A stretch of DNA of 64,000 nt from Leptospiraceae bacterium. GTDB taxonomy: Bacteria; Spirochaetota; Leptospiria; Leptospirales; Leptospiraceae. The stretch spans positions 248,001 to 312,000 of the forward strand of contig JADJSX010000023.1 in the NCBI GenBank assembly GCA_016711485.1. The letters run 5' to 3'. Position numbers and translations under genes: made by a program. The notes under the pieces are model-generated. The model searched no databases. It saw nothing but the letters and a program-made list of their open reading frames with translations, and was not told the origin of the DNA. Below are positions 7,667 through 15,777 of the stretch, piece after piece. Each line of letters starts with the position of its first letter. Positions within the stretch are counted from its first letter, which is position 1.

Positions 7667-8932
7667 ATGAGAATTACCAATCAAATTTCCAATAACACTC
7701 TTGTAAATACTTTAGCAAGACACCAATCCCAATTAGACGAAACACAGAACCAATTGGGAACAGGTCTAAAGATGAGTCGCCCTTCCGATGAACCTTCTGC
7801 AGCGGCTAATAATATGTATTTCCGGTCTCGTGTCCATGAATTAGATCAGTTCATGGGAAATGTAAACGAAGGGAAAGCACGTCTTCAATTAGTAGATGGA
7901 CAACTAGAGCGAGTAACAGAAATTTTACAACGTGTTCGCGTACTTACCGTACAAGCATCTAATGGGATTTACCAAGGCGATAAAGGTTTTGAACTCGAAG
8001 TTGCGATTGGAAAAGAAATCAACGAACTTTTAAAAGCGACAGTTGATATAGCAAACACTCGTGATGCTACAGGTCGTTACTTATTCGGTGGATTTACAAT
8101 TGACCGACCTCCGTTTGAAGCTGTAGAAGCAAAAATGAAAGGTCTAAAAGGAATTGAAGTCCAAGACCAAATCATCGGCGTGGAATACCGCGGTGATATA
8201 GGCGACCAACTCCGTGAAATCGAGCGCGGCGAATACATGGGAGTAAGTGTTGCTGGGAATAAAGCATTTTGGGGAACCAATATGAGTATTACGGCTAACA
8301 AGGATTCTTCCGGATATTCTTCCACATCTGACCAAAAATTTAAAATTGACGGTGTAGAAATTTCCGTTGCAGTTGGTGACTCTTTAGATGACATCATCGA
8401 CAAAATCAATAGCTCTCCATTGGACGTAAAAGCAAGTAAACTAGGTAGCGACAACATCACCTTATCCTCTACTTCTCCTCACCAGATTTGGTTGGAAGAT
8501 GCTGACGGAGGAACTGTATTACGTGATTTAGGTCTTGTAGAAGTAAACTATTCAGAGCCTCCTACTAATTATGCAAAAGATGCGACTGTTGCGGGTAATT
8601 CCATATTTGACGTAATGATCCAACTTCGTAACGACCTAACTGCAAAAGACCAAGAAAGAATTTCCGGTCGTGATTTGGGTGATATAGATATGGCGCTTGA
8701 GAATATCCTTCGTCATCGTTCTATCGTTGGGGCTAAAATGAACCGTATGGAAGAACATGCAAAACGAATTGATTTTGATAAGTCTTTTATGGCGGAACTT
8801 CTGGCAAAGAATGAAGCAATCGATTTTCCTGAGACCATCATGAATTTAAAATGGCTTGAAACAATTCACCAATCGGCTCTACAAGTCGGTTCTAAAGTGA
8901 TAAGACCTACCTTAATGGATTTTTTACGTTAA
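7667..8932 (+). CDS. flgL: Flagellar hook-associated protein 3
   Basis: 421 residues with the flagellin-like N-terminal helix (MRITNQISNNTLVNTLARHQ, then the LGTGLKMSRPSDEPSAA turn). The C-terminal helix contains RMEEHAKRIDFDKS and ends in a conserved coiled segment. FlgL makes the second hook-filament junction ring. The middle domain (about residues 190-320) is a variable insert. The ribosome site AGGAG overlaps the end of flgK. Followed after 3 bases by fliW. Confidence 0.96.
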   Translation: MRITNQISNNTLVNTLARHQSQLDETQNQLGTGLKMSRPSDEPSAAANNMYFRSRVHELDQFMGNVNEGKARLQLVDGQLERVTEILQRVRVLTVQASNGIYQGDKGFELEVAIGKEINELLKATVDIANTRDATGRYLFGGFTIDRPPFEAVEAKMKGLKGIEVQDQIIGVEYRGDIGDQLREIERGEYMGVSVAGNKAFWGTNMSITANKDSSGYSSTSDQKFKIDGVEISVAVGDSLDDIIDKINSSPLDVKASKLGSDNITLSSTSPHQIWLEDADGGTVLRDLGLVEVNYSEPPTNYAKDATVAGNSIFDVMIQLRNDLTAKDQERISGRDLGDIDMALENILRHRSIVGAKMNRMEEHAKRIDFDKSFMAELLAKNEAIDFPETIMNLKWLETIHQSALQVGSKVIRPTLMDFLR

Positions 8933-8935
8933 ACT

Positions 8936-9388
8936 ATGACAAAAGAAATAGAAACTAAACCTTTCGGAAAAATGGAAATTGACGAGAGGCAAATCCTAGA
9001 TTTCCCCGATGGGATTCTAGGATTTGAGAATTATACTCAGTTTGCGCTGATTGAAGAAAACCAAGAAAGCCCTTTTAAGTGGTTACAGTCTCTCACGGAG
9101 ATCGATTTGGCTTTTATTGTGATTCAGCCGGATTTATTTGCTCCTGACTACAAACCAGTTCTTGCCAAAGAAGATTTAGACGGAATTGATCTTGCTAGTC
9201 TTGACGAGGCAGTTGTAATGACAATAGTTACCATACCTAACGACAATCCACAGAAGATGACTGCAAACTTACAAGGTCCTGTAGTAATTAACCCAAAGAA
9301 CGGAAAAGCAAAACAATTCATTTCCAAAAATGAAAATCATCCTGTTCGAAAAATGATTTTAGAAAATGCTCCTGCGGAGAAAGTTTAG
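8936..9388 (+). CDS. fliW: Flagellar assembly factor FliW
   Basis: 150 residues. The family core is clear: 'ILDFPDGILGFENYTQFALI' near residue 20, 'PFKWLQSL', 'AFIVIQPDLFAPDY', and 'ANLQGPVVINPKNGKAKQ' near residue 110. FliW binds CsrA allosterically and blocks it; when flagellin accumulates it binds FliW and frees CsrA to repress flagellin translation. The gene is placed directly before csrA, with the stop TAG sharing its G with the GTG start of csrA, so translation is coupled. Confidence 0.96.
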   Translation: MTKEIETKPFGKMEIDERQILDFPDGILGFENYTQFALIEENQESPFKWLQSLTEIDLAFIVIQPDLFAPDYKPVLAKEDLDGIDLASLDEAVVMTIVTIPNDNPQKMTANLQGPVVINPKNGKAKQFISKNENHPVRKMILENAPAEKV

Positions 9389-9630
9389 TGTTAGTTTTGG
9401 CTCGCAGACTCAATCAGTCCATCATCATTGGTAACGATATAGAAATCGTGATCGTGGACATAAAGGGCGACCAAGTAAAAATTGGAATCAAAGCACCCAA
9501 AACCGTCTCCGTTCACCGCGCCGAAATCCACCAAGAAATCCAAGATGAAAATATCCAAGCCAAGAACGTCCAAATCAAACCAGAAGATCTTGGTAAAATA
9601 AGCGATATTTTGAAGAAGAAGCCGCAGTAG
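9388..9630 (+). CDS. csrA: Carbon storage regulator CsrA
   Basis: 80 residues beginning VLVLARRLNQSIIIGNDIEI, the signature first strand of CsrA/RsmA; the conserved 'KIGIKAPKTVSVHRAEIHQEI' follows near residue 31. It binds GGA motifs in mRNA leaders and blocks or stabilises translation. The C-terminal tail (residues 50-80) is longer than the E. coli protein (61 residues), as in other FliW-containing bacteria. GTG start at 9388 overlaps the fliW stop by one base. Last gene of the flagellar operon. Confidence 0.96.
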   Translation: MLVLARRLNQSIIIGNDIEIVIVDIKGDQVKIGIKAPKTVSVHRAEIHQEIQDENIQAKNVQIKPEDLGKISDILKKKPQ

Positions 9631-9636
9631 AAAAAA

Positions 9637-9912
9637 TTATTTCTTAGAATCCAAATAATCTGTTAAAACTTTTTTTGCAAATGACTGCCAGCCTGTGTAT
9701 CCTTCTGAATTCGCACGCTTTCTAATTTTATCTAGGAAGAAACTGGAAAGTCTAATCGACACAATATTTTCTTTAAGAGCCGGATCTTTTTTGGGTCTTC
9801 CAAAATGTTTCACAACTGCTTTTTTAAATTTATTGTGCTCTGCACCGGAAACTTTTTTAAAACTCTTTAATTGCGATTTGTTTAGTTCGGGAAGATTTTC
9901 AAAGTCATAATT
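9637..9912 (-). CDS. brnA: BrnA-like antitoxin (start unresolved)
   Basis: The minus frame carries a BrnA-type antitoxin body: a charged N-terminal part (ENLPELNKSQLKSFKK), 'HFGRPKKDPALKENIVSIRL', then a ribbon-helix-helix segment 'FFLDKIRKRANSEGYTGWQS' and a tail to the stop at 9637. BrnA neutralises and with BrnT represses its own promoter. No ATG, GTG or TTG exists near the expected start: the frame is open upstream to 10182 but that part overlaps brnT in another frame. An ATG overlapping the brnT stop (9908) is in a third frame that ends after eight codons. GTG 9813 would give only 58 residues. A one- or two-base change near 9890-9908 would explain this. Confidence 0.6.
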   Translation of the reverse strand, partial: NYDFENLPELNKSQLKSFKKVSGAEHNKFKKAVVKHFGRPKKDPALKENIVSIRLSSFFLDKIRKRANSEGYTGWQSFAKKVLTDYLDSKK

Positions 9913-10189
9913 CTTCCAAACATTTTTTTTCGAATTTGGTAAGCCTTCTAGCTGAGATGAGCCTGATAATTTCTTCTTTGTTTTCTTTGGTTCTATAGCA
10001 GTGGACGACAAATAGGCTCCTTTCTTTTTGGGAACGACCAAACGCAATGAATCTTTCTTCTTTGGACTGCGAATCGTCTTCTGAGATTGAGAGGAATGGG
10101 TCCCCAAAGACCGAGATTGCTTCTTCGAAATCGACTCCGTGTTTTTTGATGTTTGTTTTATTTTTTTCTGGATCATATTCAAATACCAT
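9905..10189 (-). CDS. brnT: BrnT-like ribonuclease toxin
   Basis: 94 residues with the full BrnT pattern: 'FEYDPEKNKTNIKKHGVDF' at the start, 'EEAISVFGDPF', 'EERFIAFGRSQKERSLFVVH' and the closing 'IIRLISARRLTKFEKK'. BrnT is a RelE-fold RNase that cleaves mRNA when not bound to BrnA. The gene precedes brnA, the usual toxin-first order for this family. The palindrome AGTATATACT at 10202-10211, about 13 bases before the ATG, overlaps the likely -10 region and may be the autorepression operator. Confidence 0.85.
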   Translation of the reverse strand: MVFEYDPEKNKTNIKKHGVDFEEAISVFGDPFLSISEDDSQSKEERFIAFGRSQKERSLFVVHCYRTKENKEEIIRLISARRLTKFEKKCLEEL

Positions 10190-10201
10190 AAATTGACTTT
10201 C

Positions 10202-10211
10202 AGTATATACT
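10202..10211. promoter_or_regulatory. Palindrome in the brnT promoter region
   Basis: AGTATATACT is a perfect 10-bp palindrome directly upstream of brnT, and reads as a plausible -10 region on the minus strand (TATACT). BrnTA operons are autorepressed by BrnA through palindromic sites. A second half-like AGTATTTA follows at 10216. Confidence 0.35.
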
Positions 10212-10323
10212 AAAAGTATTTAGAAAAAAGTAAAGAAAAATTTAGAATGAGCTAGCAGAATATAACTGAACGTGAATCCGACGTAAGGATTTGGAATAAT
10301 ACCGAAGAGTGATCCAATCTGTC

Positions 10324-10387
10324 ATTCCCAAAATTTTCAATTGGGAATCTCAACTTATACAGATCCCCGACAAAAGAACTCGGGGAT
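10324..10387. repeat. Paired small palindromes between brnT and the SH3 lipoprotein
   Basis: Two hairpins sit side by side: ATTCCCA 10324-10330 with TGGGAAT 10342-10348, and ATCCCCGA 10363-10370 with TCGGGGAT 10380-10387. Sequences of the GATCCCCGAC...TCGGGGATGAC type are common interspersed palindromes in bacteria. They may also act as a terminator between the two minus-strand units. Nothing else is seen in 10216-10445. Confidence 0.4.
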
Positions 10388-10445
10388 GACAGCTTGATAG
10401 CTCCTCTGATATTACTCAAAACCATTCTATCAAATTCAAATTAAA

Positions 10446-11918
10446 CTAATTTGTTTTCTTTATCTCTTTGGTTAATGTAAAGTTACCGTTTTTAAAAGTA
10501 TAAATTTCTGTTAGTTCTACGTCTTCTTGGTCTGTAAATTCTCCTTTTTCTTGGTCGTATTGCCTTCTATAGTGAGTCAGAATTATATTAGAATTGTTTA
10601 ACTCAGCATCAATTCGGTATTCTTGAGAATACATTGTATTATATTCAAAGATTTTTTCATAAATACCTTTTTTAAGATAAAATACTTTATTCGTATAGGA
10701 TTGACCACCACCGTCATTTCCCCCACTTGTTTCTGTAATTTCAAAAATTCCATCTCCGTTAATATCAATATAACTGTAAGAGTTACAATGACTACCACCG
10801 AGTAGCAATTGAAATTGATTTTCTTTTTTAAGAAATACTCTAACAGAATTCGCATATTCATCTCTTAGTTCAAATATTTCATTTTCTAGTCCAGATAAAG
10901 TTTTAATTTTCTTTTCTAAAAATTTTATATACGAGTAGTTAACTTTATTATTCCGCATCTTTGCATATTCTTTTAATAATTCCATATATTCTGTCTTTTC
11001 ATACTTAGAAAGAGAATAATCAGTAATATCCGCTTCAGGAATATACTTCACTTGTTCTTCCGAAAACCAGGTTTCATGAAAGTCCTGTAATCCACAAGGA
11101 CATGCAAAATCGCAACCTGAATTGTGATGATCCATTTTATAATAAGTTTTAGAATCTACGGTCTTTTTTTCAGATACTTTTAGAATAGCTCCCGGTTTTG
11201 GATAAAATTTTAATAGTAACTTACAAAAATCATCTGGATTACCGTCTACTGGGTCTTGAATAATAACTTTCCCCGGACTTTTCCAATATTTTAAATCTAA
11301 ACTGGTTAATTCGATGTAACCGCTTTCCGTATTCGATAAATCTTTTTCAAATACATCTTGTATAAATCCTTTAAAGGAAAATCCGATTTTTCCATCACTA
11401 GTCTTTATTTGAACCCATTTATCTGTTCGATCTTCGATTGTTTGTAAGGTGATTCCTTCCATTAGAATTGTAACTGTAGTTCCTCTTGGAACTTGTGAAA
11501 TTACTTTTGCGGTTAACGATGGTTTTTCCCTTACTCGCAAATAAGAAGCAGTAATCATTCCCGTTCTTTCCTCTATTGGGTTAAACACGGCTAAGTTTTG
11601 TTTTGTTAAATAAGAGCCGGGGATGTAACCAACTGTATCTTCTTTTTTAATTCCAATCCAATCTAAAATAATACCTCGATATTCAGTTTTTAAAAAACCA
11701 GTAATTTTGAGTTCTGAGTCAATCGGTAAATGGGTAAGTAATGGACTTCCAATTTTATATTCTTTGTAAACTGGAATATTATCAATCACAGTAAACCCGA
11801 TTCCCTTTGATAATTTCAAATCTCGAACTTCAATCGATTCTTCAGACTGTTTGGGTTTGCACAAAATAAATGAAATTAAACATACTATTAAAATAAACTT
11901 GATAGGTTTTTTAAACAT
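10446..11918 (-). CDS. Lipoprotein with two bacterial SH3 domains
   Basis: 490 residues. Residues 1-20 form a signal peptide with lipobox FILC. Two SH3-like units follow: about 35-105 (GFTVIDNIPVYKE ... GYIPGSYL) and about 115-190 (ASYLRVREKPSLTAKVISQV ... GFSFKGFI). 'LRVREKPS' is the hallmark of SH3b cell-wall/peptide binding domains. The C-terminal half contains an acidic EF-like loop 'DINGDGIFEIT' with the sequence context 'GGSHCNSYSYI', typical of large leptospiral envelope proteins. Single gene, no clear operon partner. Confidence 0.75.
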   Translation of the reverse strand: MFKKPIKFILIVCLISFILCKPKQSEESIEVRDLKLSKGIGFTVIDNIPVYKEYKIGSPLLTHLPIDSELKITGFLKTEYRGIILDWIGIKKEDTVGYIPGSYLTKQNLAVFNPIEERTGMITASYLRVREKPSLTAKVISQVPRGTTVTILMEGITLQTIEDRTDKWVQIKTSDGKIGFSFKGFIQDVFEKDLSNTESGYIELTSLDLKYWKSPGKVIIQDPVDGNPDDFCKLLLKFYPKPGAILKVSEKKTVDSKTYYKMDHHNSGCDFACPCGLQDFHETWFSEEQVKYIPEADITDYSLSKYEKTEYMELLKEYAKMRNNKVNYSYIKFLEKKIKTLSGLENEIFELRDEYANSVRVFLKKENQFQLLLGGSHCNSYSYIDINGDGIFEITETSGGNDGGGQSYTNKVFYLKKGIYEKIFEYNTMYSQEYRIDAELNNSNIILTHYRRQYDQEKGEFTDQEDVELTEIYTFKNGNFTLTKEIKKTN

Positions 11919-12039
11919 ACTTACAATTAGAAAATACTAGTTCTATTCGTAAATAATTTCTATTAATTGGTAAATGCTTTCGCGTCAGATGATAATTGGT
12001 ATAAAAATAAGACTTGCCTTTTTGAAGTTGCATTAATAG

Positions 12040-12103
12040 AATTCCTGTTGTAAACTAAATCCGCCAAATGGAAGGAAGAATTCTAAGTTTTAAAACAGGA
12101 ATT
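12040..12103. promoter_or_regulatory. 10-bp inverted repeat upstream of the orphan antitoxin
   Basis: AATTCCTGTT (12040-12049) is perfectly inverted as AACAGGAATT (12094-12103), 44 bases apart and ending 13 bases before the ATG at 12117. The positions suit binding of a dimeric repressor to two half sites or a leader hairpin. Antitoxins of this type commonly autoregulate. Function is inferred only. Confidence 0.3.
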
Positions 12104-12116
12104 ATGAGGTTTAAGA

Positions 12117-12410
12117 ATGAAAGCATTAGAAACAATTGTTGATACTACCGAAACAAGACTTATTACATTAGAACTACCTCCAGAAATTAAACCAGGCAAA
12201 CACAAATTAGTCATAGTAGTTTATGAAGAGTTTTCAGAGGATACAGAAGATTTGTCGCAAGAAAATCTTTCACCAGAAATTGATAAAGCTTATAAAACTG
12301 AATTAGATATTCGCTTAACGAGAATGCAGCAAGAGCCCCATGCAGGTTACACATGGGACGAATCCATTCAAATACTGGAGAAAAGATTTGGAAAGAAAAT
12401 TAAGGCTTGA
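12117..12410 (+). CDS. Putative antitoxin (addiction-module component type)
   Basis: 97 residues, acidic, with an N-terminal beta region (TRLITLELPPEIKPGKHKLV) that resembles small antitoxins of Leptospira and cyanobacteria, and a C-terminal helix ending 'TWDESIQILEKRFGKKIKA', as in proteins that pair with ParE/RelE toxins. GAGG 8 bases upstream supports the start. A truncated toxin frame starts inside its last codons (12388-12465), so this antitoxin appears orphaned. A 10-bp inverted repeat lies just upstream. Confidence 0.55.
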   Translation: MKALETIVDTTETRLITLELPPEIKPGKHKLVIVVYEEFSEDTEDLSQENLSPEIDKAYKTELDIRLTRMQQEPHAGYTWDESIQILEKRFGKKIKA

Positions 12411-12465
12411 ACCGGAGGCTACCTTCGATTTAGCGCAAAGCTATGAAAACGGAAATTATATATAG
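12388..12465 (+). pseudogene. N-terminal relic of a ParE/RelE-type toxin
   Basis: In the +1 frame relative to the antitoxin, TTG 12388 opens ERKLRLEPEATFDLAQSYE, which is the typical first strand and helix of ParE/RelE toxins (xIRLEPEAexDLxeAyeWYE). The frame stops at 12463-12465 after 25 codons. The rest of the toxin is gone; the next gene's ATG (12443) lies inside this relic. This looks like a deletion or replacement junction that removed the toxin body. Confidence 0.5.
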
Positions 12466-13414
12466 CTACAAGGTCGAGGATGGGTTTTCACTATCCCAAG
12501 TAATTCCTTTAAGTAAAAAAAACTGCGTATTAATAAAATATATTTTTCCAGATGTCTCAATTGTAGAAACAATCGGGGAAGTAAATAAAAAATTTGTCAT
12601 TTCAGATATTGAAGGGATGGATAATAGCTGGCTGAATGCAACAACACTGTTTAAATTTAACGAATCTTTTGGCGTCGTTGATTCTTCGGAGAATCTATTG
12701 ATTTGGCAAAATGTTTTTGATAACCCGGTTATAATTAAAATAAAGAACTCTTACTATCAAAATCGAACGAATGAGCACATAAAGACAACTCATATTGGCG
12801 ATTATGATAAAAAAGAAAATTCAATTTATTTTGGTGTTTCTGATACTTCTTGTCATGGTTATAAAGCAAGGTATTGGTCTAAATTAGAAATTCAAGATAA
12901 AAGATTTTTTTTCTTCAAGTCTAAGGAACTTAGAGCTAGGTGGCATAAACTTAACCAATTGAATTTAAAAAATTATCCGTTAACTGAAAAAAGGAGACTT
13001 GGCTTTCCAGGCGAGGAATGGTTAAATATCTGTAATATTATGAAGAAAGATGAACGCGTTTTTATTCATACAAACGGAGGTGCAGTGACAAGATTGAAAA
13101 GTGGTCCCAATCATGAATTCAGTATTATTACGGTTTTGACAAATAAAAATAAATTTTTAAAGAACTATCATATAGAAGAAGGAAATGGTTTCTTTGCTTC
13201 CACAAAGGATTACTTAATTCTCCATCCTGCAAAGAATAGGAAAAAGCTTTTATTTTATAACACTAATAATTTTCAAATTGATTTTGAAATTTCCCTAACT
13301 CCAAAACAGAATTTAGGAAAGGCTAAGAGTTATTATTTAAAAGCTGATTATGATGGAGAGAATTTATATATTTATAATGCTTCCTTTTTTAATATTTGCA
13401 AAATCATTTCTTAG
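12443..13414 (+). CDS. Hypothetical protein, beta-strand rich
   Basis: 323 residues with no signal peptide or membrane segment. Repeated strand-turn units with aromatic ends (e.g. 'SFGVVDSSENLLIWQNVF', 'FASTKDYLILHPAKNRKKLL', 'YLKADYDGENLYIYNASFF') suggest a beta-propeller-like fold. No family is recognised. The start codon lies within the toxin relic, and the first codons MKTEIIYSYK may derive from a junction; GGAGG at 12414-12418 lies 24 bases upstream, too far to be ideal. Ends 202 bases before the DUF4160 gene; the gap holds no clear signal. Confidence 0.6.
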   Translation: MKTEIIYSYKVEDGFSLSQVIPLSKKNCVLIKYIFPDVSIVETIGEVNKKFVISDIEGMDNSWLNATTLFKFNESFGVVDSSENLLIWQNVFDNPVIIKIKNSYYQNRTNEHIKTTHIGDYDKKENSIYFGVSDTSCHGYKARYWSKLEIQDKRFFFFKSKELRARWHKLNQLNLKNYPLTEKRRLGFPGEEWLNICNIMKKDERVFIHTNGGAVTRLKSGPNHEFSIITVLTNKNKFLKNYHIEEGNGFFASTKDYLILHPAKNRKKLLFYNTNNFQIDFEISLTPKQNLGKAKSYYLKADYDGENLYIYNASFFNICKIIS

Positions 13415-13616
13415 CACTACTTTTTGATAATGCTCAATGTCTGGTCACAGGTCATTTAGAAATTTTCTTCAATCTACCGTTCATGAAATTCCCGACAGAA
13501 AATATTGAAGCAATCACATTTCAATGATACTAACGTTTAATTTGTCTAATCCAAAATAAAAAATAAAGATTGAATCTATTTCATTTATTATTTACTCTAT
13601 CTTTGAGAGGAAAGTT

Positions 13617-13886
13617 ATGCCAGCGATTTCTATGTTTTATGGAATTATTATTTATATGTATTTTTATGATAATAAAAAACATAAATTGCCACATATACAT
13701 GTTCAATACCAGGAAGATGAAATAATACTTTCTATCCCTGATGGAGATATTTTAGAAGGAAATTTAAAATCAAATAAGTTAAAATTAGTGTATGCTTGGA
13801 TGGAAATTCATCAAGAGGAGTTAATGGCAAATTGGGCGTTAGCAGTTAAAGGAGAAAGAGTTTTTAATATTGACCCTTTAAAATAG
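13617..13886 (+). CDS. DUF4160 family protein
   Basis: 89 residues: 'MPAISMFYGIIIYMYFYDNK', 'HKLPHIHVQYQEDEIILSIP', 'DGDILEG', 'KLVYAWMEIHQEELMANWAL'. This is the standard DUF4160 pattern (PxIxxFyGixIyMyf.dh.PPHiHa.Y...a). It is followed after 2 bases by a DUF2442 gene; the two families are very often paired and have been proposed as a toxin-antitoxin-like module, though the activity is not settled. AGAGGAAAG ribosome site upstream. Confidence 0.85.
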   Translation: MPAISMFYGIIIYMYFYDNKKHKLPHIHVQYQEDEIILSIPDGDILEGNLKSNKLKLVYAWMEIHQEELMANWALAVKGERVFNIDPLK

Positions 13887-13888
13887 TT

Positions 13889-14137
13889 ATGAATGCAAAA
13901 GTAATAAAAGTCAGACCAATAGGCAAATCTATTCTGTATTTAAAATTCAATAGCGGAGAATCGGGGTTATTCGATATAGCTCCCTATTGGAACAGTAGTT
14001 TTTTTCAAGAATTGCAAGATATAAATTATTTTAGAAAAGTAAAAGTTTGGAATGGAACAGTCCAATGGCCGCATGAGCAGGATTTTGCGCCAGAGACACT
14101 TTATCTAGAATCTCGAAAAAAATTAGTCATCACTTAA
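13889..14137 (+). CDS. DUF2442 family protein
   Basis: 82 residues: 'AKVIKVRPIGKSILYLKFNS', 'GESGLFDIAPYW', 'DINYFRKVKVWNGTVQWPHE' and 'QDFAPETLYLES', the diagnostic DUF2442 motifs (WPdG.DiapetLY). It overlaps the convergent WG-repeat gene by 8 bases at its 3' end. Partner of the DUF4160 gene just upstream; co-translation is likely. Confidence 0.85.
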   Translation: MNAKVIKVRPIGKSILYLKFNSGESGLFDIAPYWNSSFFQELQDINYFRKVKVWNGTVQWPHEQDFAPETLYLESRKKLVIT

Positions 14138-15536
14138 TCCACCACACAACCTTTCCTCCTTTATTCAGATAACCCCAATTACCCCCAAAGACTTGGGCGA
14201 CACCAAGACCATTACGAAAGGGGAGTGTGTATAAGTAAATCGGTAAAGTAAGTTCTTTGCCCTGTTCGTCGAGGAGGGCTTGGTAGATTATATGCTCGTT
14301 GTTTTTTTTGCGGTAACGTAGGCTTACCCACGAGACTCCATCGGAGAAAAGTCCTTTTTCGAAAGACTGTGCTGGATAAATTACATTACCCGCTAGGTCG
14401 GAAAATCCCCAGAATTCTCTTTCCACTTTATCGTAAGGATCTAACTTTCTTTCTGAAAACCACAAAGCATTTTCTTCTTTTTCGCGGTAATACCTTTTCC
14501 CATCTAGCTCGACTATGTATTTTTTCTTTGTCTCTTCTCTGGGGATAATATCGCTTAGGCTTTTGTACGTTGGTTCAAGGCTCCAATTTCCAGTGCGGTC
14601 GATTTGTCCCCAAAGAGATGTATGAGTTTTTCTGGCGAATGCGAGTCCGTTTTGAAAAGGTTTTACTTGGTGGAATCGTAATTCGGAAAGTTCTTTTCCT
14701 TCTTTGGAAAGTAATTTGTGTAGAACTCTTTTTTCGTCTTTGTCATAGTAAGATGCTGACCAAATGACTTCATCAGCTTCTCCGAATGGAACAAGGGATT
14801 CAATATTTCTATAACTTGGTTCAAGAATAATTTCTCCTGAAATAGAAATAAGTCCATATTGAATTCCTTTTTCACTAACCGAAAACGCTGCAATGTCATT
14901 TTGAAAAAAATCTATCTTGTGATACTGTGGCGGAATTAATTCTTTTCCTTCTGAGTTTACAATTCCGTATTTGCGAATTCGATTAAAACGATCTGGACTT
15001 TCTTTGAATACTCTTGCGTATCCGTCTTTTCCGAAAAAAATTCTATCTTGTGTCAATTCTCCCGATGGTTTTCCAAATAATCTTGGGATATACGGAGCTT
15101 CTTCGGATAATACTCCGTCGTATTTGGGTGGAATTAAAATTTCGCCAGTAGTATTGATTAATCCCCATTTGCCTCTTTCGCATTCGTAAGCTATCCAATA
15201 CGCACAATTTTGAATTATCCAAGCTAGTCCATTTTCAAACTCTCTTGCATCTTGGAATTCTGGTTTACGTAAAAATTCTCCTTTGCGATTGATGACCCCC
15301 CATTTTCCGTTGGATTTTGCTAAGGCAACATCTCTTTGGAATTCTCCTATTCCCTCGAACTTCGGTGCAATAATTATTTTACCGGAAACGTTCATTATTC
15401 CCCAATGGTATGTTTTCCAATTCGCAAGTCGATTGATTCGAAATAAAATTTCTTCTGAATGAATAGTTGAAACTTGTAGGATAAGTAATAATAAACTAAG
15501 AGTAAAGTTTGATATATTTAATTTTTGAAGTTTCAT
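14130..15536 (-). CDS. Exported WG-repeat protein
   Basis: 468 residues with a signal peptide (hydrophobic 13-28, HSEE after cleavage). At least eight WG beta-repeats of about 45 residues follow, with motifs such as 'WGIMNVSGKIIIAPKF', 'GKWGVINRKGEFL', 'KWGLINTTGEILIPPKYD', 'KYGIVNSEGKELIPPQY', 'QYGLISISGEIILEP' and a last 'GNWGYLNKGGKVVW'. WG repeats are extracellular or periplasmic scaffolds of unknown ligand. AGGAAAT precedes the ATG. Single gene facing the DUF2442 gene. Confidence 0.9.
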   Translation of the reverse strand: MKLQKLNISNFTLSLLLLILQVSTIHSEEILFRINRLANWKTYHWGIMNVSGKIIIAPKFEGIGEFQRDVALAKSNGKWGVINRKGEFLRKPEFQDAREFENGLAWIIQNCAYWIAYECERGKWGLINTTGEILIPPKYDGVLSEEAPYIPRLFGKPSGELTQDRIFFGKDGYARVFKESPDRFNRIRKYGIVNSEGKELIPPQYHKIDFFQNDIAAFSVSEKGIQYGLISISGEIILEPSYRNIESLVPFGEADEVIWSASYYDKDEKRVLHKLLSKEGKELSELRFHQVKPFQNGLAFARKTHTSLWGQIDRTGNWSLEPTYKSLSDIIPREETKKKYIVELDGKRYYREKEENALWFSERKLDPYDKVEREFWGFSDLAGNVIYPAQSFEKGLFSDGVSWVSLRYRKKNNEHIIYQALLDEQGKELTLPIYLYTLPFRNGLGVAQVFGGNWGYLNKGGKVVWWIK

Positions 15537-15777
15537 TAATTTGATTTCCTATTTTAAATAATTTTAAAATTCATATCTCACAATTTTCTCAAATCATTTT
15601 TCTGGGTAAACACTCTTCTTTGTTTTTTTTGAAGAAATTATAATGTAAGGTGAATCGTTTGTAACTTTGATTTCTAAGGAAGCGTATGCGAATTTAGAAA
15701 TATTGTATTTTGAGTTATTCATTGACAATAGAAGGAATTATTGAAGAGTATACATGATTCTTTTTAGGTAGGTGTGA

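Noticed and set aside
9637..10182. 181-residue frame as full-length antitoxin
   Set aside because: Its first 90 residues overlap brnT in another frame and are a Lys/Ser-rich shadow; family members are about 90 residues.
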